Assembly (NCBI GenBank): GCA_021014325.1
Contig: CM037470.1
Location: 496,001 to 560,000 of the forward strand
Origin: Plazaster borealis
Taxonomy: Eukaryota; Echinodermata; Asteroidea; Forcipulatida; Labidiasteridae
Length of the DNA: 64,000 nucleotides
Reading direction: 5' to 3'
Positions within the stretch are counted from its first letter, which is position 1; every line of letters starts with the position of its first letter. Below are positions 61,101 through 64,000 of the stretch, piece by piece. The notes under the pieces are model-generated. The model was not told where the DNA came from. It worked only from the letters and a program-made list of their open reading frames with translations, and searched no databases. Both the position numbers and the translations under genes were made by a program.

Positions 61101-64000
61101 CAAAATATTGTCAAGTTATAAACCACAAGGGAAACTTGATGGGCAAAGACAAAGTGACTTGAGTGGGATTTGAACCTGCGACCTGCAGATTTCAGTGCCG
61201 GTGCTCTCTGAGCTATCTAGCCCTATATTGGCAGTCTCCCTATTTTGTCAATATCTTTGTTCGGGGGTGTCGGTCAGAAGTCATACAATCTATTTAAATA
61301 TTCTCACTAAGTTAAATTTGTCTCACTTGAAATTTTGCCGATCCAATACGTTCTGTTTTAGCAATTTGTTTTAATGTGATCTGATCATCCTTCCCTGGGC
61401 CGATGTTACAAAGAGCTTAAATTGATCTTAACTGTGTATCAATCTTAATTGCTTAGCAAAGTGTGATGTCATAATACAAATCACTATGGTAACTACTGAC
61501 GACTCATCTTAAGATGAAACTTAGTGCTTTGTGGAATCGACCCCTGATCATTCTTCCTGGACACTCATTCTATTCATGTGTGTCTTTATACTTTTTACCT
61601 CAATCCTTTATTCAAGTTTCTCCACAAAACTGTATTTATTAACAACTTGTGTTTCCAGTTTATTTTCCCAGTGTGTTTTGTATGGTGTAGGTGCTAGGTG
61701 GTGGATATCTATTTGTACTGCAATTTGAAAATGTTCCTACTTCTAACTGGTTTGTTTTTCTCTTTCCTTTTTTCACCTATCCCCGATAATCGTCAAATGT
61801 TTCAACTAAAACTCTAAAAATAATTATGCTTTCTCAATTTAAACTCCGTGCTTGTTGTTTGTACAAACACATTACTTATCTTAATTCCCCTTGTGATACC
61901 CAAAATAATTCTTTAATCTGAAACGTTTACTTCGTGCTTCCGTTTATCCGCTTCATTTCCAATTTAATATGAATGTACTTTTGGGCATAATTTACTGTAT
62001 TTTAAACTCTGGCTGTTTGTCACTTCTAATACTTCCTTTAACAACCTTTTAACTTTCCTAAACAATTTGCCTTAATTACCGTTTGCTACAAACCGGCTTG
62101 ACCTTTATAACACGACCTTTGACCTTTCACGACTTCTACCTTTCATACAAAACTGCTACATTTAATTATATTGTGTACATGTGAATGTTTTTTCTCATGA
62201 TGACCTTATGATAATAAACTTTGACCTTTGCATGACCCTCACGACATCTATGACTTTTGCCTGATTTACAAATCACTACAACTGCTACATTTGATTGACC
62301 ATACAATCATTTTCATGACCTTCGTAATCCTCAATCATGGCATGACCTCTGCACATGTGACCTTTGCATGACCTGACACGACTTCTGCCCTATGACCTGT
62401 GACCCATGACCCCTGCCTATAGCTATTCCTATGGAGATGATCATTCTCTTGATTCATATCCGGATGATAGCAGCGGCAACTCTGGTCAGAAGGGAACCTA
62501 TGACGTTGCTATCGTCAACGAAAACTACAAAGCTGATGACACCGTGATGTCCACGGACTCGGCGTATGACCTTGGCAGCGGCGAAGGTCAAACAGATGGA
62601 GAAGATCACAAGAAGAAGAAGAAGAAGAAGAAATTCCACCGAGGATGGTCAGACATGATATACAGGAGGTAATAATGTAAATTACTTCATTTTTAGATGG
62701 CGTGGAGTTTTTGATCATCAAATAGCCATAGAGCCTGATCACGGACTGATTGTTTGGAAAACTAGTTTGTTTGTTTGTTTTGATGATCTTCCCCTTCAAG
62801 GGAACTTGGCAAACTCCCACCAGTGGATCCAAACACCAAGTTGGCAACAGCCAATCTCTCTCATACAAACATTGGTTTAACGTCTATGATTATGAATCGC
62901 ACAAATCTGTAAATTGTGCTTCAGTAAGTAGAGGACAATACTTATTCTAATCATTGTTAATTCAGCATTTTGCTTGGTAGGATTCGAACCCACAACCTTG
63001 TGTTCGCAAGTCCTGCAGTCTAGCCACTTGACCACAGTGACTTTATTGCGTATTAAGCAATTAATGTTGCTTGTTTACACCTATTTTGATTGATGTGGGA
63101 AGTTGTGAACTGTCTTCTACATCTCAAGGCTCTATATTCTCTCTCTCAGCCCCAAGAACCCCGAGGTGGTATTAGTCAAGAAAGCAGTCATTGGTGACTT
63201 CAGTCCTCCGCCAGTTCTCCTTGCTAATCAGACCATCAACGAAGGTAAATTAAGTCAGAAAACATTCTAACTTCTATTGTTGGCTCCAAAGTGTATTCAG
63301 TATATTGAATGTAACACAAAAATAATTATCAAGTAATAGACCACAGGGGAAACTGACTGGGTAACTTTTGATTCAATGTTTGGTTGAACAACGAAAAATT
63401 GACCAGTGTGGGATTTGAACCTGCGACCTCAATTGCTCTACCAGCTGTGCTATCTAGCTCTTGTCAATATCTTTTTTCTGGGGTGCCAGTCGGAAGCCAT
63501 TCCCCCCTACTTTTCCTGTAAAACCAGGGATCACACCCAAAGTTACGATACAATCTGTGAAGTGATAGCAGAGAAATCCCCCTAAGGGGATGCAACTTTT
63601 TATTTCAAATATCAACTAATAACCCACAAGGGAAACTAACTGGGTAATGTTTAATTCGATTTTGGGTTGAACAAAGAAAAATAATAAATTCAAACTATAA
63701 TAAATCTTTTGTATACAGATCAATCTGTCGACAACACAGACGCACCTCCCAACGACAAACCCTTCAGGGACCAGGGAGATGTCGATGAAGAAGATCCAAT
63801 CGATCTAGCTCTCCAATCTCCAAACATCTCAACCACCTCAGATGAGTTCCCGACTCCCTCTCCAGCCGAGTTCCTAGTTGGTGCAGAGTTCCTGACCCCA
63901 GAGTTCCCTGTCTTCCCCAACGCCAACGACAGCCTGCACCTTGCCAGTGAGCTGAATGTCGACAGCAAACAGATGAGGAAGATGACTCGGAAGACCGATC
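35889..64000 (+). CDS. Ig/FN3 single-pass membrane receptor (10 Ig + 3 FN3), 3' end outside the window
   Basis: My model joins 21 coding exons: 35889-35973, 37440-37718, 37895-38197, 38972-39105, 39658-39915, 40591-40744, 40964-41248, 41754-42023, 42705-42839, 54419-54553, 54658-54969, 55542-55826, 56620-56871, 57312-57698, 57910-58125, 58912-58982, 59784-60000, 60696-60888, 62423-62668, 63150-63244, 63719-64000. All phases agree and the frame stays open for 4,594 bp. Order: signal peptide (about 1-28), Ig1-Ig10 (about 29-962), FN3-1 to FN3-3 (963-1259), transmembrane helix (about 1275-1299), acidic and Lys-rich cytoplasmic tail (1300-1531+). Most module borders are phase 1, typical of shuffled extracellular domains. 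Proteins of this build act at the cell surface in adhesion or axon-guidance-type signalling. The 10+3 count fits no family I know exactly (ROBO 5+3, DCC 4+6, DSCAM 10+6), so no symbol is given. Confidence 0.9.
36640..37017 (+). mobile_element. MITE-like element in receptor intron 1
   Basis: Begins ttaaaggcactgaacgtgtt and ends accaaacgtgtacaatacct followed by ttaa, so the termini are inverted. It contains an internal hairpin (ataaaaacttcttggaagaa). A different subfamily from 38487-38870, but with similar ends. Confidence 0.7.
37440..42839 (+). CDS. Receptor exons 2-9: Ig1 to first half of Ig7
   Basis: Exons 2, 3, 7 and 8 each encode one whole Ig domain (Ig1, Ig2, Ig5, Ig6). Ig3 and Ig4 are divided over exons 4-6, with exon 5 carrying the end of Ig3 and the start of Ig4. 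Exon 9 is the first half of Ig7. Each domain shows the Cys..Trp..DxGxYxC pattern, for example LACSATG, VITW, DSGVYICTA. Ig1 is atypical at its first Cys (TWWHCSA). Intron 5 uses a GC donor. Confidence 0.88.
38487..38871 (+). mobile_element. MITE-like element in receptor intron 3
   Basis: Homologous to 5708-6066 and 30275-30654, sharing gtttgtttcaatc..atatagttgtagat and the aaaaggtggtagc.tttttgagat block, with a ctgagaagcgtt..cgctcag hairpin and ..ggtgtatgacacctttaaa at the right end. Confidence 0.75.
40151..40268. mobile_element. Small inverted-repeat MITE in receptor intron 5
   Basis: The left arm gggtccaatttcctggctct continues with gcgtaccgtggaatt; the right arm gaattccgcggtaagcagag continues with ccatgaaattgggccct. 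The arms are reverse complements. Related termini (gggcccaatttcat) occur at 46507, 51748 and, alone, near 37738 and 59737. Confidence 0.7.
40325..40500. mobile_element. Degenerate MITE related to the GGGCCCAATTTCAT family
   Basis: Has ggggtcaatttcacaaagct, the ttaagcagaaa and ggttaccagccaaa..gctggcaccctg segments in inverted arrangement. Similar internal words occur in the elements at 46507-46690 and 51748-51945. Confidence 0.5.
41290..41660 (-). mobile_element. tRNA-derived SINE, antisense, in receptor intron 7
   Basis: Shares its body with the elements at 55945-56290 and 58420-58750 (cgggacctac.t.ccatcc..aggac, gtgtcttgct, acgaccggaaatcgaacc). The tRNA-like head at the right end is degenerate. 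The left part (cttatatagcgctttatcac) belongs to another repeat also seen near 42420 and 57210. Confidence 0.65.
42850..43212. repeat. About 110-bp tandem repeat at the transposon insertion site
   Basis: Roughly three units with ggtatgcctggc.tcatgcta, gtttgg.gtacag, ccaaatccatcaaaa and ctcaacacccaaa. The transposon lies directly at its right end. Confidence 0.75.
43417..43435 (+). promoter_or_regulatory. Subterminal CRE-like inverted motif, left end
   Basis: gacgtcatttgtgggagtt, matching the complement of 54077-54096. It lies 136 bp upstream of the THAP start codon and about 200 bp inside the left terminus. The GACGTCA core resembles a CREB/ATF site. A promoter role is inference. Confidence 0.45.
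43571..50368 (+). CDS. THAP-domain DDE/RNase-H-like transposase (multi-exon)
   Basis: Exon model: 43571-about 43930, 44697-44783, 45067-45190, 45667-45825, 46113 (or 46224)-46338, 46810-47169, 47679-47874, 48204-48402, 48599-48844, 49024-49195, 49506-49660, 49974-50368. The N-terminus is a THAP C2CH zinc finger (CVVGGC, W..ICSAHF, GSVPSL). Exon 46810 has Cys pairs (KCHKCD, CRKRGC). Likely catalytic acidic residues: Asp in GTDMRADSMGHSAKYG, Asp in IVTDRHRQI and Glu in TSSVEGFHS. YYDVWHVAK and FLAALHYNENAGR are further family marks. This is a widespread animal family usually annotated as uncharacterised; acting as the transposase is inferred from the TIRs. From 46810 onward all phases fit. Upstream, the exon-1 donor is weak (aac|gtcaga needed for phase) and a TAA lies in frame at 46184-46186 unless exon 5 starts at 46224. 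Confidence 0.82.
46505..46690. mobile_element. Degenerate MITE inside a transposase intron
   Basis: Starts gctgggcccaatttcataca and holds the words ccttgccagaaa..aggt.gcctgccaaa..taccat. Related to the better-preserved copy at 51748-51945. The far end is eroded. Confidence 0.5.
50369..52065. other. Interior of the transposon between the two gene 3' ends
   Basis: No coding region seen on either strand. It contains the inverted-repeat MITE at 51748-51945 and otherwise AT-rich unique sequence. The two convergent genes end on either side of it. Confidence 0.6.
51748..51945. mobile_element. Inverted-repeat MITE nested in the transposon
   Basis: Begins agggcccaatttcatagagc and ends ctccatgaaattgggccct; the arms (ctgctt..agcac, ttatgcttgccagaataagg against ctggtatcctgcttattttg) pair through most of its length. 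Confidence 0.8.
52066..53991 (-). CDS. P2X7 cytoplasmic ballast-domain protein (transposon passenger gene)
   Basis: Three minus-strand exons, 53991-53738, 52949-52713 and 52231-52066, all with AG/GT borders and phase 2 joins, give an intact 218-aa protein. Residues 1-84 are acidic and Ser-rich (SDSNGSWEEFSIDEEEVYSA, then EGEQSDDEA). The rest is a Cys/His/Trp-rich domain: WCSCGHC, CICCKEEDK, HDWFEAVCLHPGVLETA, YRHVAYRQVVRWCWGYLGR, VPLPSCIMDAIRRTFPN and GQYKGF, ending at TAG. This matches the C-terminal domain of the P2X7 receptor ('ballast', with a dinuclear zinc site and a guanine-nucleotide pocket), where the last segments read CC..IR..FP...GQYSGF. There are no channel segments, so it should be a soluble intracellular protein. 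Stand-alone ballast proteins are known in animals; their role is unknown. The upstream codons are open but lack an ATG, which fixes the start at 53991. Confidence 0.87.
54077..54096 (-). promoter_or_regulatory. Subterminal CRE-like inverted motif, right end
   Basis: Read on the minus strand: tgacgtcacttgtgggagtt without its first base equals the left motif but for one mismatch. It lies about 86 bp upstream of the ballast-gene ATG. A second TGACGTCA lies 25 bp further out (about 54117-54124). Confidence 0.45.
54419..56871 (+). CDS. Receptor exons 10-13: second half of Ig7 to Ig10
   Basis: Exon 10 (54419-54553) completes Ig7 (SDITKANLGSYTCVATSE) after the 11.6-kb intron. Exon 11 encodes Ig8 (ATIPCQA, RADEGLYVCVADN), exon 12 Ig9 (VLQCKTTG, HDGDFSCLAEN) and exon 13 Ig10 (VTLQCLTKG, LGVYECLVEN). 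All borders are phase 1. Confidence 0.88.
55900..56290 (+). mobile_element. tRNA-derived SINE, sense, in receptor intron 12
   Basis: The head resembles a class-II tRNA (Leu/Ser type): tggccaagcggttaagagca as A box region, a ctcgagctctgg arm, and gggtttgagttccggtcatg as B box. The body continues with gacattaagccgtaggtccc, the aaaagaacccagaacactta segment and ggtttcctcaagcttgcgag. The antisense relatives are at 41290-41660 and 58420-58750. Confidence 0.85.
57200..57260. repeat. Short repeat fragment in receptor intron 13
   Basis: The words gtcttatatagtgcgtgt and actcgaggcgcttgaac match sequence near 41291 and 42430. Confidence 0.45.
57312..60000 (+). CDS. Receptor exons 14-17: three FN3 domains
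   Basis: Exon 14 encodes FN3-1 (VDLSWSPPTPN, YTFRLRGVNEMG) and the start of FN3-2 (FLIVRWTEP). Exon 15 completes FN3-2. FN3-3 is split over exon 16 (QVKVVWD) and exon 17 (LRENTNYGVKMSYSNPGG). The joins are phase 1 except exon 16/17, which is phase 0. Confidence 0.87.
58151..58212. repeat. (TGAT)n microsatellite in receptor intron 15
   Basis: About 15 tandem tetranucleotides with one interruption (tgattaattgat). It begins some 25 bp after the exon-15 donor. Confidence 0.95.
58420..58750 (-). mobile_element. tRNA-derived SINE, antisense, in receptor intron 15
   Basis: Reverse complement of the element at 55900-56290 over nearly its whole length, with the tRNA-like head at the right end (ccggaaaatcgtacccacac, gctcttaaccgctcagccac). 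Confidence 0.85.
59000..59770. other. Receptor intron 16, no gene
   Basis: Contains repeated tacaa.attttt.gca words (59150-59240), a G-run (59285-59298), a C-run and a stretch at 59400-59700 that resembles the outer part of an echinoderm-type MITE (gatggtcacggtgga..tgaaatgcc, ending ataccctttaaag). Confidence 0.45.
60130..60240 (-). mobile_element. tRNA-derived SINE head, antisense, in receptor intron 17
   Basis: On the minus strand it reads agctcggtggtctagtggta (A box) and, about 30 bp later, gtcgtgggtttgaatcccaa (B box). The word ttgttttacccttacaccga flanks it on both sides (60067 and 60316). Confidence 0.7.
60438..60645. repeat. 61-bp tandem repeat just upstream of the transmembrane exon
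   Basis: Three full units and a partial one starting aatcagtgagctttca.atgg at about 60439, 60501 and 60561, each with aaatatttctctggaggatt. It ends about 50 bp before the exon-18 acceptor. Confidence 0.85.
60696..60888 (+). CDS. Receptor exon 18: transmembrane helix and juxtamembrane segment
   Basis: A short Ser/Gly linker, then about 25 hydrophobic residues (GVLAAIVCASIAIILLILIL and on), a W-Q-R-K stop-transfer and the segment LNPDALWIHKR. The last resembles the juxtamembrane PPDLWIHHE of DCC/neogenin-type receptors, a short match only. Phase 2 exit. Confidence 0.85.
61110..61265 (-). mobile_element. tRNA-derived SINE, antisense, in receptor intron 18
   Basis: On the minus strand: gctagatagctcagagagca as A box and gcaggttcaaatcccactca as B box, an Ala-type tRNA head. 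The left flank (accacaagggaaactt) recurs at 63340 and 63620. Confidence 0.75.
61393..61552. mobile_element. Inverted-repeat MITE in receptor intron 18
   Basis: The left end gggccgatgttacaaagagc with ttaaattgatctta pairs with the right end atcttaagatgaaacttagt and gctttgtggaatcgaccc. Confidence 0.65.
62090..62420. repeat. Degenerate TGACCTTTGAC repeat before exon 19
   Basis: Repeated tgacctttgac, catgacc and cacgacttct words up to the acceptor at 62421/62422. No exon is seen inside. Confidence 0.6.
62423..64000 (+). CDS. Receptor exons 19-21: cytoplasmic tail, open at the window edge
   Basis: Exon 19 has Asp/Ser-rich sequence with several Tyr (SYSYGDDHSLDSY, TDSAYDLGSGEG), then a run of eight Lys and W-S-D-M-I-Y-R-R. 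Exon 20 encodes SPKNPEVVLVKKAVIGDFSP. Exon 21 is acidic and Pro-rich (EEDPIDLALQSP) and is still open at 64000. No enzymatic domain is seen, so signalling would be by docking. Extra small exons in the 1.5-kb intron 18 cannot be excluded. Confidence 0.8.
62965..63060 (-). mobile_element. tRNA-derived SINE head, antisense, in receptor intron 19
   Basis: On the minus strand: tggtcaagtggctagactgc (A box region) and gttgtgggttcgaatcctac (B box). Confidence 0.65.
63325..63700 (-). mobile_element. tRNA-derived SINE, antisense, with duplicated tail, in receptor intron 20
   Basis: The head is at about 63405-63475 (minus strand gctagatagcacagctggta, then gcaggttcaaatcccacac). A tail segment with gggaaactgactgggtaa..gttgaacaacgaaaaat occurs on the left (63330-63400) and again at 63610-63690. 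Confidence 0.7.

Overview
This is eukaryotic, almost certainly metazoan, DNA: split genes with GT-AG introns in matching phases, tRNA-derived SINEs, a CR1/L2-like LINE fragment, many short inverted-repeat (MITE-like) elements and a TTAGGG-type interstitial repeat. Gene content (SLC43-type transporter, a multi-Ig/FN3 receptor, THAP transposase) and the style of the MITEs suggest an invertebrate deuterostome, most likely an echinoderm. That assignment is inference; no species is claimed.

Region 1 (1-35541) is repeat-dominated and built around a large duplication. A 14-bp satellite (1-2328) plus about 8.65 kb of flanking DNA (copy A, to about 10985) recurs as a 5.4-kb satellite (about 22030-27495) plus the same flank (copy B, to about 35541), about 25.17 kb away. 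Each flank carries three minus-strand exons of an SLC43-like transporter; copy B has a one-base frameshift. Between the copies lie the second half of a fold-back element, an unexplained 3-kb A-rich block between direct repeats, an interstitial telomeric repeat, a LINE fragment, another 14-bp tandem repeat, and a 435-bp tandem repeat whose fragments also flank the satellites.

Region 2 (35542-64000) is one plus-strand gene that runs off the right edge. I reconstructed 21 coding exons with fully consistent phases: signal peptide, ten Ig domains, three FN3 domains, one transmembrane helix and an open-ended cytoplasmic tail (about 1,531 codons so far). It looks like a cell-adhesion or guidance-type receptor.

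The most interesting object is in intron 9 of that gene. An 11.1-kb DNA transposon (43214-54307) has perfect 24-bp terminal inverted repeats. From its left end it carries a multi-exon THAP-domain, RNase-H-like (DDE-type) transposase. From its right end, on the opposite strand, it carries an intact three-exon gene for a 218-aa protein with the cysteine-rich cytoplasmic 'ballast' domain known from the P2X7 receptor, without any channel part. Each gene starts just inside one terminus, behind a shared inverted CRE-like motif. This two-gene composition is the candidate undescribed system. Without the element the host intron would be only about 0.5 kb.
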